64,000 nt of DNA, taken from positions 1 to 64,000 of the forward strand of contig SAAJ01000016.1 in assembly GCA_009929485.1 (NCBI GenBank), given 5' to 3'. The position numbers were made by a program, and so were the translations under genes. The stretch comes from Negativicutes bacterium (GTDB lineage: Bacteria > Bacillota > Negativicutes > Anaeromusales > Anaeromusaceae). This document shows, in pieces, positions 9,240 through 17,075 of the stretch. Below the pieces are notes generated by a model, which was given only the letters and a program-made list of their open reading frames with translations, did no database searches and had not been told where the DNA came from. Numbering within the stretch: the stretch's first letter is position 1; the number at the start of each line of letters is the position of its first letter.

Positions 9240-9875
9240 TTAGCGGATAAAGTTGGTGAAGATTTTCTTTTCTGCCGCTGGAGGCGGAACCAAATTGTTG
9301 GCTGCATCCAACGATTTGAGCAGCCAGGCCATGTTGCGGCCGAGAACGCGCAGCAGTTGCAGGCCTTCTTCATCCTGCAGCACTTCGCCGGGCGTTGTGC
9401 CATGAGCGATGTTCCAATAATTGGAGCCTGGCAGCAGCATTTCGGAGTAGGTAATATAGTGGTTTAAGGCGTCAAAGGTGCTGCTGCCGCCGCTGCGGCG
9501 TACGGCGACAACGCTGGCGCCTACCTTGTGGCGCAGCAAACCGCCGTTGACGCCGGCCACATAGAAGGCTCGATCCAAGAAGCATTTCATGGTGGCGCCG
9601 ATGCCGGCGTAATGAACTGGCGAACCCAAGAGGATGCCGTCGGCTTCCTTCATTTTTTGAATCCAAGTATTGAGCTCATCCCCAGGCAAAACGCATTTCT
9701 CGTTTTTGTTTCTGGCGCAGCCGTTACAGGCCGTACAGCCCCGGAGACTGCTGCTTCCGACCTGGACGATTTCAAACTCGATGCCGGCGGCGGTGAGCTC
9801 TTGGCCTACAACTTGCAAGGAATGAAATGTGTTTCCCTCTTTGTGAGGGCTGCCGTTAAAAGCGACTACTTTCAT
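9240..9875 (-). CDS. NADPH-dependent FMN reductase / iron-sulfur flavoprotein
   Basis: This is a flavodoxin-fold protein of 211 residues that binds FMN and probably moves electrons or reduces small substrates. It opens with MKVVAFNGSPHKEGNT, the phosphate-binding loop of the family. It has a compact cysteine motif C47-x2-C50-x2-C53-x7-C61, as in iron-sulfur flavoproteins where it holds a 4Fe-4S cluster, and the LGSPVHYAGIGATMK flavin-binding segment. An upstream in-frame start adds 14 residues but has no SD, while the chosen ATG follows AAGGAGG. It stands alone between convergent and divergent neighbours. The electron partner is unknown. Confidence 0.85.
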   Translation of the reverse strand: MKVVAFNGSPHKEGNTFHSLQVVGQELTAAGIEFEIVQVGSSSLRGCTACNGCARNKNEKCVLPGDELNTWIQKMKEADGILLGSPVHYAGIGATMKCFLDRAFYVAGVNGGLLRHKVGASVVAVRRSGGSSTFDALNHYITYSEMLLPGSNYWNIAHGTTPGEVLQDEEGLQLLRVLGRNMAWLLKSLDAANNLVPPPAAEKKIFTNFIR

Positions 9876-10002
9876 GAGAAAACCTCCTTGGCCGGCCTTT
9901 TTGGAAAGACCTGGCATTTTCTTTTTTATAGTCTTACTTTATAATAAGAAGATGCGAGTCGCAAGAACGCACTTTTTGGTGACCTAAGGAGGTAGAGGTA
10001 AC

Positions 10003-10461
10003 ATGGGAACGTTAATTTACTTCGCCGCGGTGACGGTGATGTTGTATTTGGGAGAATGGCTGGGCAGCCGGGGCGGGCAATTAGCTCTGCGTATGGCGAT
10101 GAACCGGGAAGAGGCTTCCTGGCGGCCGATATTAGTGCGCGCGGCGATGAACGCGCCGCCGCTATCTACGTTTGAACGGGGCTTGTTTATCGTGCTGATT
10201 ATGGCGGTTCTGTTCGCCATTCCCTCAGAAACCTTAATCGAGAGGGTCTTTCTCTTTTTCTTCTGCGGTTTGGCGTATTCGCTGCTGCAGCTGGGCTTCA
10301 GCCTGCTCAAGGGTTATTGGGCCGTGAAAGACGCCGGCGACAACATGACCGAAGAAGAGCAACGCTATTATGCCACACAGATGGTCATGGAGCGGGGCAT
10401 GCAGGCGATCGAGGAAGAAAAGAAAAAGGAAAAACTGCAAAATTCCGCTAAAGAAGAATAA
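10003..10461 (+). CDS. Small membrane protein of unknown function
   Basis: I do not recognise a family. The 152 residues hold an N-terminal hydrophobic segment (about 3-20), two close hydrophobic helices (about 62-78 and 82-105), and a charged C-terminal tail rich in Glu and Lys (EEEKKKEK) that should be cytoplasmic. The ATG has a strong SD (AAGGAGG). A clear terminator follows five bases after the stop, so it is probably transcribed alone from the gap opposite the flavoprotein gene. The length and SD make a real gene likely. Confidence 0.75.
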   Translation: MGTLIYFAAVTVMLYLGEWLGSRGGQLALRMAMNREEASWRPILVRAAMNAPPLSTFERGLFIVLIMAVLFAIPSETLIERVFLFFFCGLAYSLLQLGFSLLKGYWAVKDAGDNMTEEEQRYYATQMVMERGMQAIEEEKKKEKLQNSAKEE

Positions 10462-10465
10462 CCAA

Positions 10466-10492
10466 GGCCGCGCTAAAAGCGCGGCCTTTTTT
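10466..10492 (+). terminator. Terminator after the small membrane protein
   Basis: Perfect nine-base arms (GGCCGCGCT) with a three-base A loop are followed by six Ts. Confidence 0.9.
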
Positions 10493-10495
10493 CTA

Positions 10496-10645
10496 GAGGT
10501 AACGAGAGATACGATCACGCAAAAGTCAGAGGGATCGACGAGGTTGGATTGAACAGGAGAACCAGAGTCACGGGAGGGCACGACAGAGAAAACCGGGGTA
10601 CGGTTTTTTACAGGAGTAGAGGGAGTAGAGTGAGGGTGTGACGAG
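10496..10645 (-). repeat. Intergenic CTC-type repeat, locus 1 (minus orientation)
   Basis: On the minus strand this holds three modules, among them CACTCTACTCCCTCTACTCC and GTGACTCTGGTTCTCCTG followed by TTCAAT. It starts right after the terminator of the upstream gene. Together with the plus-oriented copy at 10818 it forms inverted arms around a 170-base centre. No credible gene lies in 10493-10939. Confidence 0.75.
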
Positions 10646-10691
10646 GTTAGATTTAGAAATGTCAGAAGAAGCAGAGAAAATGACCGGCGGG

Positions 10692-10735
10692 GAGATTGCT
10701 GCGTCACTGCGCTCCTCGCAACGACGTGATACGCT
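10692..10735 (-). repeat. Short palindromic repeat (GCGAGGAGCG type)
   Basis: Read on the minus strand this is CGTTGCGAGGAGCGCAGTGA followed by CGCAGCAATC, an imperfect palindrome. Similar CATTGCGAGGAGCG palindromes are, from memory, scattered in many unrelated bacterial genomes. It lies in the centre of the inverted repeat pair at 10496 and 10818. Confidence 0.5.
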
Positions 10736-10817
10736 GGCTGTTATAATCCGAAAAAGTGATCGCCGTTCTAATGAGTTTTTTTTCTTGCGAGCCAAGCGAA
10801 GCAAGCTCAATTGGAAT

Positions 10818-10862
10818 CCTCATTCGGGCCCTCCATTTACTCCCTCTACTCTTGTTCGAAAA
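10818..10862 (+). repeat. Intergenic CTC-type repeat, locus 2
   Basis: This holds one unit, CCCTCCATTTACTCCCTC followed by TACTCTTGTTCGAA, the same as units near 28678 and 40736. It is the right arm of the pair with 10496-10645. Confidence 0.75.
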
Positions 10863-10939
10863 TTCGTGCCTTTGTCATTCTGCAGGGATGGCGCGGAATT
10901 ATGTCGAAAAACAACATAACAAGCAAAGGAGGCGGGCGC

Positions 10940-12103
10940 ATGCAGGATGACGGGTTCCGTTACTTGTCGAGAAATTTCATTTGCCTTTGGGCGGCGAACT
11001 TTCTCTATTTCGGCAGTTTCTACTTGCTGCTGCCTACCTTATCTCCATATGCGGCCGCCTTGGGAGCTTCGACTTTTCAAGTAGGCCTGGTGATGGGCTT
11101 TTTTACGTTTGCATCGGTTACGATTCGGCCGCAATGCGGCGTAATGGCAGGAACCTATGGCAGGCGGCCGGTGATGCTGGCAGGGGTCGGATTTTTTTCT
11201 TTGGTATTTTTTCTTTATGCCGTAGTGGATGACGTATATATTCTGTATGCGGTGCGGGCTTTGCACGGTTTGGGGCATGCCGCTTTTTTGGCGGCTGCCG
11301 CCGCTTATATCGCGGATTTGGCGCCGGTAGAAAGGCGGGGCGAAGTCATTGGCTATTACAGCCTGTCTAATATTATCTCGATGGCGGTGTTTCCGGCAGT
11401 AGGCGTTGCCTGGATGAAATACAGCCAGGACGACTTTGCCGGTCTGGTTTGGGGCGGCGGTGCGATTGCCTTGGTGGCCTGGGCGTTTGTGGCGGGCTTG
11501 CAAGAATGTTCTACCCAGGAGTCGCGCCGTCCCGGCGCCTCCTTACGGCAGGTGGCTGTTCGTACAGAGGTCTGGGCATCCTCCTTGGCTTTATGGAGCG
11601 GCGCCGTGTGTTACGGCGTGGTTATTACCTTCTTGCCGCTTTTCGCGCCGGCCCGGGGCATTGAAGATTTTGGTATTTTTTTCAGCGTCTATGCGGTCAG
11701 TACCGTGGTCAGCCGAGCCGTGGCAGGCAAGCTGTCCGACCGGATTGGGCGCAAAAAAGTCATTGTGCCTTTTATGCTGGTTATGGCGGCGGCGATGCTC
11801 TTTTTGGCGCAAGTGACCAGCGCGTGGGAACTAGCCGTGGCTGGCGCGCTTTTTGGCTTTGGTTTGGGGGCTTATTTTCCTGTGCTGAACGCCTTGGTAG
11901 TGGACCATACGCCGCTGCGCGATCGGGGGACGGCGCTGGGCTTTTTTACGTCCTTTATGGATGTAGGTATTGCCAGCGGCGCGGTGGTGCTGGGGTTTGC
12001 CGGAGAATATCTGGGGTATGACGCCATGTTTTTCTGGGGGGCGGGGATTCTGTTTTTGACGGTTTTTGTGTTTGCCAATGCGGTAAAAAGTGAGAGGAAG
12101 TGA
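10940..12103 (+). CDS. MFS transporter
   Basis: This is a 387-residue, 12-helix carrier of the major facilitator superfamily. The loop 2-3 motif is present in altered form (GTYGRRPVMLAG) and loop 8-9 reads GKLSDRIGRKKVIVP. The N-terminal half carries VRALHGLGHAAFLAAAAAYI, common in drug and sugar-phosphate exporters. The ATG at 10940 follows AAAGGAGG; longer in-frame starts run back into the repeat and have no SD. The molybdopterin oxidoreductase gene begins one base after its stop, so the two are one transcript, and the carrier may move that enzyme's substrate or product. The substrate is not recognisable from sequence. Confidence 0.88.
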   Translation: MQDDGFRYLSRNFICLWAANFLYFGSFYLLLPTLSPYAAALGASTFQVGLVMGFFTFASVTIRPQCGVMAGTYGRRPVMLAGVGFFSLVFFLYAVVDDVYILYAVRALHGLGHAAFLAAAAAYIADLAPVERRGEVIGYYSLSNIISMAVFPAVGVAWMKYSQDDFAGLVWGGGAIALVAWAFVAGLQECSTQESRRPGASLRQVAVRTEVWASSLALWSGAVCYGVVITFLPLFAPARGIEDFGIFFSVYAVSTVVSRAVAGKLSDRIGRKKVIVPFMLVMAAAMLFLAQVTSAWELAVAGALFGFGLGAYFPVLNALVVDHTPLRDRGTALGFFTSFMDVGIASGAVVLGFAGEYLGYDAMFFWGAGILFLTVFVFANAVKSERK

Positions 12104-12104
12104 A

Positions 12105-14108
12105 ATGATGCAAGCATATAAGCGCTCTGTTTGTCCTTACGATTGTCCGGATGCCTGTTCTCTTTTGGTAGAGGTGGAAGACGGGCGGGCGCTGCGGGTG
12201 ACAGGGGAACCGCAGCATCCGATTACGCAGGGGAAACTCTGCCCTAAAATGCGGGATTATCCTGCGACTGTATATTCGCCGGAGCGGGTTTTGACGCCCT
12301 TGCTGCGCACTGGCGTTAAAGGGAGCGGAACATTTACACCGATTTCTTGGGAAGAGGCGATAGCGCGCATTGCCGAGCAGTGGCGCAGCTTAGTTGAAGA
12401 ATATGGCGGCGAAGCCATTTTGCCTTTTTCCTACGCCGGGACAATGGGGGTGGTGCAGCGCAACGCCGGACATGCTTTCTTTCATCGCTTGGGGGCGTCG
12501 CAATTGGAGCGTACCCTATGTTCGCCGGCCAAGGATTACGGTTGGCGGGCCATCATGGGAGGCGCCAAAGGGATGCGGGTGCAGGAGACGGCCCATAGTG
12601 ACTTGATTGTCATTTGGGGCGCTAACGCCGCGGCTACGTCTGTGCATTTTCTTCATTTTGTCCAAAAGGCTAAAAAAAAGGGCGCCAAGGTTTGGCTGAT
12701 CGATACGTATGAGACGCCGACGGCGGCGGTGGCGGATCGGGTTATTCGGCTGCAGCCTGGCAGCGACGCCGCCTTGGCTTTGGGGCTGGTGCGGCTGTTT
12801 GATGAAGCAGGCTTAACCGATGAAGCCTTTTTAGAAAATTATGTTCAAGGGTATGAGAAGCTGCGCCAGAAGGTGCTGCCGGACTATACGCCGGACAAGG
12901 TGGCGGCTTTAACTGGTGTGACGCCTCAAGAACAACTGGAACTGGCGCAGGCTTTAGGGCGGGCTAAAGCGCCTTTAATCCGCATGGGCAGCGGCATGAC
13001 GCGCTATGGCAACGGCGCCATGACCATCAGGGCTATTCTTTGCGTGCCTGCCTGGCTGGGCGCCTGGCGGCATTTGGGCGGCGGCGCTTATGGCGATCTC
13101 AGTACAGGAGCTGCTATTGATAAGGACGTAGTTCTGAGGCCGGACCTTTTAAACCCGGCGACGCGCAGCATCAACATTAATCAGTTGGGAGACGCTTTGA
13201 CCCAAGCGGAGCCGCCAGTTCGTTCCTTATACGTCTATCACTGCAATCCTGCGGCGGTGGTGGCGGACCAAAACAAGGTGCTGGCTGGTTTGCGGCGAGA
13301 CGATTTGTTTACGGTGGTGCATGAGCGGTTTTTGACGGATACCGCTCTTTTTGCGGATATTGTGCTGCCAGCGACGACTTCGCTGGAGCAGGACGATTTG
13401 TTTACCTGTTACGGTCATTACTTTGTACAGCGTTCGCCGGCGGCTATTGCGCCGGTAGGCGAAGCAAAATCCAACTGGGATGTTTTTCGACTCCTTGCGG
13501 AAGCCATGGGCTTTGCCGGCCTGTATGAAAAAACAGCGGCGCAGATGGTGGACGCCGTTTTGGACTGCCCCACCCCTTGGCTGGAAGCGGCGGGTGTGGA
13601 AAAAATTCGTCAAGGAGACTTTGTGGAGCTGCCAGTGGCGGCAGATTATAAGCTGCAATATCTTACTCCCTCCGGAAAAATCGAAGTGTGGAACCCTCTG
13701 GAACAAGAACCGTTGCCCCGCTGGCTGCCGCCTCATGGCGGCGAGGGCGATTTATGGCTGATGACGGCGCCAAGCTTATACGGACTCAATTCATCTTTCC
13801 GAGAGCAGCCGCGCTTGATGCAGCTGCGGGGGGCGATGAGCCTTTTGATGCATCCGGCGGATGCTGCGAAACGAAAGCTGCAGGACGGGGCCTTAGTGGA
13901 AGTTTGGAATGCGCGGGGGCGGGTGCTGTTTACATTGGCGGTGACGGAAAAAGCGCAGCCCGGCGTGGTGGTGGCCGAAGGCGTGTGGAAGCTGGCGGAT
14001 GCAGCTGGCGCTAACACGGTGAACGCCTTGACTTCGCAGCGACTGACTGATCGGGCGGCGGGAAGCACATTCTACGATACAAGGGTCTTTGTACGCCAAG
14101 GCCCGTGA
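12105..14108 (+). CDS. Molybdopterin-dependent oxidoreductase with 4Fe-4S site
   Basis: This 667-residue protein belongs to the DMSO-reductase superfamily (Mo- or W-bis-MGD enzymes). The N-terminal cluster motif is C10-x3-C14-x3-C18 and C46 (in GKLCPKM), a 4Fe-4S site. The rest shows the molybdopterin domains, with WGANAAATS and YHCNPAAVVAD as cofactor-binding segments and a C-terminal dinucleotide-binding domain from about 560. A Cys in TLCSPAKDYGW (about 140) sits where the metal ligand is usual. No Tat or Sec signal is seen, so it is probably cytoplasmic. No partner subunit gene adjoins; only the MFS gene precedes. Two ATGs in a row offer starts at 12105 and 12108. The substrate is unknown. 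Confidence 0.88.
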   Translation: MMQAYKRSVCPYDCPDACSLLVEVEDGRALRVTGEPQHPITQGKLCPKMRDYPATVYSPERVLTPLLRTGVKGSGTFTPISWEEAIARIAEQWRSLVEEYGGEAILPFSYAGTMGVVQRNAGHAFFHRLGASQLERTLCSPAKDYGWRAIMGGAKGMRVQETAHSDLIVIWGANAAATSVHFLHFVQKAKKKGAKVWLIDTYETPTAAVADRVIRLQPGSDAALALGLVRLFDEAGLTDEAFLENYVQGYEKLRQKVLPDYTPDKVAALTGVTPQEQLELAQALGRAKAPLIRMGSGMTRYGNGAMTIRAILCVPAWLGAWRHLGGGAYGDLSTGAAIDKDVVLRPDLLNPATRSININQLGDALTQAEPPVRSLYVYHCNPAAVVADQNKVLAGLRRDDLFTVVHERFLTDTALFADIVLPATTSLEQDDLFTCYGHYFVQRSPAAIAPVGEAKSNWDVFRLLAEAMGFAGLYEKTAAQMVDAVLDCPTPWLEAAGVEKIRQGDFVELPVAADYKLQYLTPSGKIEVWNPLEQEPLPRWLPPHGGEGDLWLMTAPSLYGLNSSFREQPRLMQLRGAMSLLMHPADAAKRKLQDGALVEVWNARGRVLFTLAVTEKAQPGVVVAEGVWKLADAAGANTVNALTSQRLTDRAAGSTFYDTRVFVRQGP

Positions 14109-14157
14109 CTAATTACGCTATGTGCGGGAGGTTAAGCTTCTGCAAGCGTGAAAGCCC

Positions 14158-14204
14158 AAAAAGAGCGCTCAGATGCAATTTTGCATCTGAGCGCTCTTTT
14201 TTTG
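14158..14204 (+). terminator. Long terminator after the molybdopterin enzyme gene
   Basis: An almost perfect 17-base stem (AGAGCGCTCAGATGCAA) with a very short loop is followed by seven or eight Ts. The A-run on the left makes it usable in both directions. Confidence 0.9.
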
Positions 14205-14211
14205 TTACAGC

Positions 14212-14456
14212 AGAATTTATAAGTTTTTACGGATGAAAAACTTAGGATTATCAAGCCTAGGAACTTCTGTATAAACGGCGGCGTAACTGTATTTGAGACA
14301 AGATTTCCGCGCGTCTCGCAAACGCGGGCTGCGTCGGCAGTTTCTTAACTCGCTGCGCTCAAACAGGCGAAACAGTCATCCGCCTTCGCCAGCATTTACG
14401 TCCTGCGGACCGCCTTGCTCCAATAAAAGTCTCAAATACAATCACGGCCACCATAG
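14212..14456 (+). repeat. Long hairpin element, copy 1
   Basis: The core 14288-14440 is bounded by TGTATTTGAGAC and its exact inverse GTCTCAAATACA, with outer arms GGCGGC/GGCCACC. Inside, TAACTCGCTGCGCTCAAACA forms the apical segment, and CCTGCGGACCG lies on the 3' side. The left part (AGAATTTATAAG...AAGCCTAGG...) is shared with the copies at 16930 and 23715. The stem is the most decayed of the three. With the repeat at 14474 it fills the 477-base gap between the oxidoreductase and Nramp genes; no gene is seen there. Confidence 0.75.
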
Positions 14457-14473
14457 CCTTCAGTCGTTTCCTT

Positions 14474-14573
14474 GCTTTACTCCAGCTACGCCTGTTTAAT
14501 CCACTCCCTCTGGCCTTTCCTCTGGCTTTTCTCTGTTCCTCTGTGTGAATCGTAGTCCTCTACTCCTGTTTCA
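14474..14573 (+). repeat. Intergenic CTC-type repeat, locus 3
   Basis: This contains the second module type (CCTCTGGCTTTTCTCTG followed by TTCCTCTGTGTGAATCG), also seen near 24195, 42080 and 60885, and a final CTCTACTCCTGTTTCA. It ends about a dozen bases from the stop codon of the Nramp gene. Confidence 0.7.
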
Positions 14574-14585
14574 TATCCTGTCCCC

Positions 14586-15827
14586 TTACAAATAGCTATA
14601 CAGCAGCATGATATTGAGAGCGCTCACAATAGCGCCTACCAGCAGCAACAGCCACTTGGTGGTCGGGCGGTTGGCGTAGTCGCCCATTACCTTTTTGGAA
14701 GAAGTTAGGTAGATCTGCAGAAAAATGGTCCAGGGAAGCTGGATGCTCAACAGCATCTGGGAGTAAATAAGTCCTTGGAAAGGATCAGAGACGAAGAAAA
14801 TGACGATTAGCGCCGCGATCAGGGTGAGCAAAATACCAGCGCGGGTTTGGTTGCTGGCGGTGTCATAGGCTTCGCCGAAGACGCCGGCGAAAATGGAGCC
14901 TCCTGCCATGCCGGCGGTGATGCTCGATGAAAAACCCGCAAAGAGCAAGGCTACTGCAAAGACGATGGCGGCGTGGCCGCCTAAGAGCGGCTCTAGCATA
15001 ACCTGCGCCTGCTCGAGAGCGTCAACCGCGACCCCTGCCTGGAAAAACGTGGTTGCAGCTACTAGGATCATGGCGCTGTTAATGGCCCAACCTAAGATCA
15101 TGGAAAACAGCGTGTCCAGAAATTCAAAACGCAGTTGTTTGCGAATAATTACCGGATTTTCTAGGTTCCATTGCCGGCTTTGAATGATCTCGGAATGTAA
15201 AAAAAGGTTATGCGGCATAACTACCGCGCCGAGGACGCTCATGACGACCGGCAGGGAGCCTTCGGGAATGGCGGGAGTGACCCAGCCGGCAGCGGCGCTG
15301 GACCAGGCAATGTCTACCAGGCTGAGCTCAAAGAGAAAAGACAGACCGATAATGGAAACAAAGCCGATAATCCACTTTTCCAGCCGCCGGTAAGAGTTGG
15401 TGCCCAGCATGAATAAAACTCCAAGGGTGGAGAGTATCGCGCCGTCGCGGATGCTGAGACCGAAGAGCATATTCAAAGCGATGGCTGCACCTAGTATTTC
15501 CGCCATAGCCGTAGAAATGGCCGCCAATACGGCGGAAGAAAGAAGCGGACGGGATAGCCAGGAAGGCAGATGCTTAGTCGCCGCTTCAGAGAGGCATAGG
15601 CCTGTGGCAATGCCTAAATGGGCGACGTTGTGCTGCAGCAGGATGAGCATAATCGTGGACAGTGTGACCATCCAGAGCAGCAAGTAGCCGTATTCAGCGC
15701 CGGCGGCGACGTTAGAAGCCCAGTTGCCGGGGTCGATAAAACCAACGGTGACTAGAATTCCTGGGCCTAGATAGCGCAGCAGCTCGCGGGCGTGCTGCAG
15801 GGATGTGCGTGAAAATGAGTTGTTCAT
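14586..15827 (-). CDS. mntH: Nramp-family divalent metal transporter
   Basis: This is a proton-coupled Mn2+/Fe2+ importer of 413 residues with 11 predicted helices. The metal-site motif DPGN is at 32-35 in TM1, and TM6 carries A201-V-V-M204-P-H206, so the methionine that selects transition metals over Ca/Mg is present. The conserved S-I-T-A-G-M-A-G segment of TM8 is also there. Start: the ATG at 15827 with SD GAGGT. A longer frame would begin inside the upstream FHA gene and lacks an SD. It follows the FHA membrane protein by 16 bases and is therefore probably co-transcribed with it. No MntR box was recognised. Confidence 0.9.
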   Translation of the reverse strand: MNNSFSRTSLQHARELLRYLGPGILVTVGFIDPGNWASNVAAGAEYGYLLLWMVTLSTIMLILLQHNVAHLGIATGLCLSEAATKHLPSWLSRPLLSSAVLAAISTAMAEILGAAIALNMLFGLSIRDGAILSTLGVLFMLGTNSYRRLEKWIIGFVSIIGLSFLFELSLVDIAWSSAAAGWVTPAIPEGSLPVVMSVLGAVVMPHNLFLHSEIIQSRQWNLENPVIIRKQLRFEFLDTLFSMILGWAINSAMILVAATTFFQAGVAVDALEQAQVMLEPLLGGHAAIVFAVALLFAGFSSSITAGMAGGSIFAGVFGEAYDTASNQTRAGILLTLIAALIVIFFVSDPFQGLIYSQMLLSIQLPWTIFLQIYLTSSKKVMGDYANRPTTKWLLLLVGAIVSALNIMLLYSYL

Positions 15828-15843
15828 CGAAATACCTCGGAGT

Positions 15844-16755
15844 CTAAAGAGTAGATTCGTTTGTTTTTTCTGCTGGTGCAGTTTCTTGGTCTGCACTTAA
15901 GGCTTGGTTTTGCCCGGAAAGCAGCAAAAAGACGCTTTCGCCAATGCGGATCTTGCTTTTAAAAGGAAGCAGCACTTTTAAGTGCGGTACAGCCTTGTAC
16001 CAGTGCTGACTGTCTGGCCGTTGGTAATACGTGCCGTTTTTGGATTTTAAGTCTTCCAGCAGTATCGGCGAGCCTTCACCTAAGTTAGGCAGGAGGCGGG
16101 CATGGACCTTGGAAACCTGGGGATCGTCCAGCAGTATTTGAGCGGCCTGCGGATCTCGGCCCAAGGCCAGTCCTTCCAAGGGCAGCAGCCAAGGAGGCTT
16201 CTGATTATCAGGCACTAGAAGCTGTACTTGAATAGATACAGGCAGTTCAGGCGCTTTGGCCTGTACCGGAGAGGGAGAAGGGATATTGCTGAACGCCGTC
16301 GCGGCGGGATCTTCCGGTGGTGTTGGCAGAGGCGGCGTGGTTGTGAAGACCTCAGCCATTTCCTCGTCAAATTCCTCCGCTGCTTGCGGCTCTTCTCCGG
16401 GCAGCGAATCATCTAAAGCCGGAAAGACAAAAAGCGGCGGCAAAAGTGTCATGCCCAGCGCCCAAAGCCAATAAGGCCGCTTATAGAGCACCTTGGCTAA
16501 ACGGTAGAAGAGATAGGGCGCGAAGAACGGATAGCTTATGGGCAAAAACAAGCCCAACGCCAGCCAGGGAGACAGCTCCAGCTGACGGCAAAGAAGCACC
16601 AGAGCGTACCCTGGCAGCAGATGCGGCACCCAGTCTGCTTCCGGGTTGAATTTTAAGGATAAGCGGTACAACAACCAAGACTGAAAAAAATAAGCGCCAA
16701 CAAAGGTAACGGAGGAACCATAAAATACAAGCTGGAAATAATCGCTTTCTTCCAT
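15844..16755 (-). CDS. Membrane protein with C-terminal FHA domain
   Basis: This 303-residue protein joins four hydrophobic segments in the first 112 residues (about 8-30, 44-57, 62-88 and 96-112) to a proline-rich acidic linker (115-170) and a forkhead-associated domain (180-290). The FHA signature is complete: G199-R200, S215, H218 and S238-x-N240-G241. FHA domains bind phosphothreonine, so a Ser/Thr kinase is expected elsewhere in the genome. The ATG has an AGGAGG SD. The gene immediately precedes mntH, which suggests phospho-dependent control of, or complex formation with, the metal carrier; that link is inference. I recognise no named family for the membrane half. Confidence 0.8.
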   Translation of the reverse strand: MEESDYFQLVFYGSSVTFVGAYFFQSWLLYRLSLKFNPEADWVPHLLPGYALVLLCRQLELSPWLALGLFLPISYPFFAPYLFYRLAKVLYKRPYWLWALGMTLLPPLFVFPALDDSLPGEEPQAAEEFDEEMAEVFTTTPPLPTPPEDPAATAFSNIPSPSPVQAKAPELPVSIQVQLLVPDNQKPPWLLPLEGLALGRDPQAAQILLDDPQVSKVHARLLPNLGEGSPILLEDLKSKNGTYYQRPDSQHWYKAVPHLKVLLPFKSKIRIGESVFLLLSGQNQALSADQETAPAEKTNESTL

Positions 16756-16888
16756 GGAAGCTTTCCTCCTGTCAAGATCAGTCTTTTAAGGTACAACGTA
16801 TCTTTATGTTTATTGAATATACTTTTGCAATTCTACACAGGACTACGTTTCCCTGCTCTGGGAGGGAGCGCCAACAGGTGTATTTTAT

Positions 16889-16920
16889 AAAAAAAGTCGC
16901 GCTCGTTGTGGCGCAACTTT
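16889..16920 (-). terminator. Terminator of the MFS gene 17076-18281
   Basis: On the minus strand, AAAGTTGCGC...GCGCGACTTT forms a hairpin followed by seven Ts. It lies about 155 bases after the MFS stop codon, with the repeat at 16930 in between. Confidence 0.7.
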
Positions 16921-16929
16921 GCAAATATA

Positions 16930-17072
16930 CTAGAATTTATAAGTTTTGAGAGTCTGAAATAGGAGGAATGGCGGGGGATAACGAACCGCGAAATACGCGA
17001 AAAAAGCGAAAGGGGTGGCAAGCCTAGGAGCTTCTGCAAAAGCGGCGACATAACTGTATTTGAGACAAGATT
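16930..17072 (+). repeat. Long hairpin element, left half only
   Basis: This has the same left part as the copy at 23715 (AGAATTTATAAGTTTTGAGAG, AACGAACCGCGAAATACGCG at 16980-17015, then GGAGCTTCTG and TAACTGTATTTGAGAC), but stops at GAGACAAGATTT. The hairpin right half is missing. It abuts the stop codon of the minus-strand MFS gene within a few bases. The remaining gap 16756-16929 holds the SD of the FHA gene and the terminator at 16889, and nothing else I can name. Confidence 0.7.
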
Positions 17073-17075
17073 TTT

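Noticed and set aside
10638..10919. Possible small genes in the gap before the MFS gene
   Set aside because: The frames consist of repeat sequence, have no SD, and change from copy to copy of the repeat.
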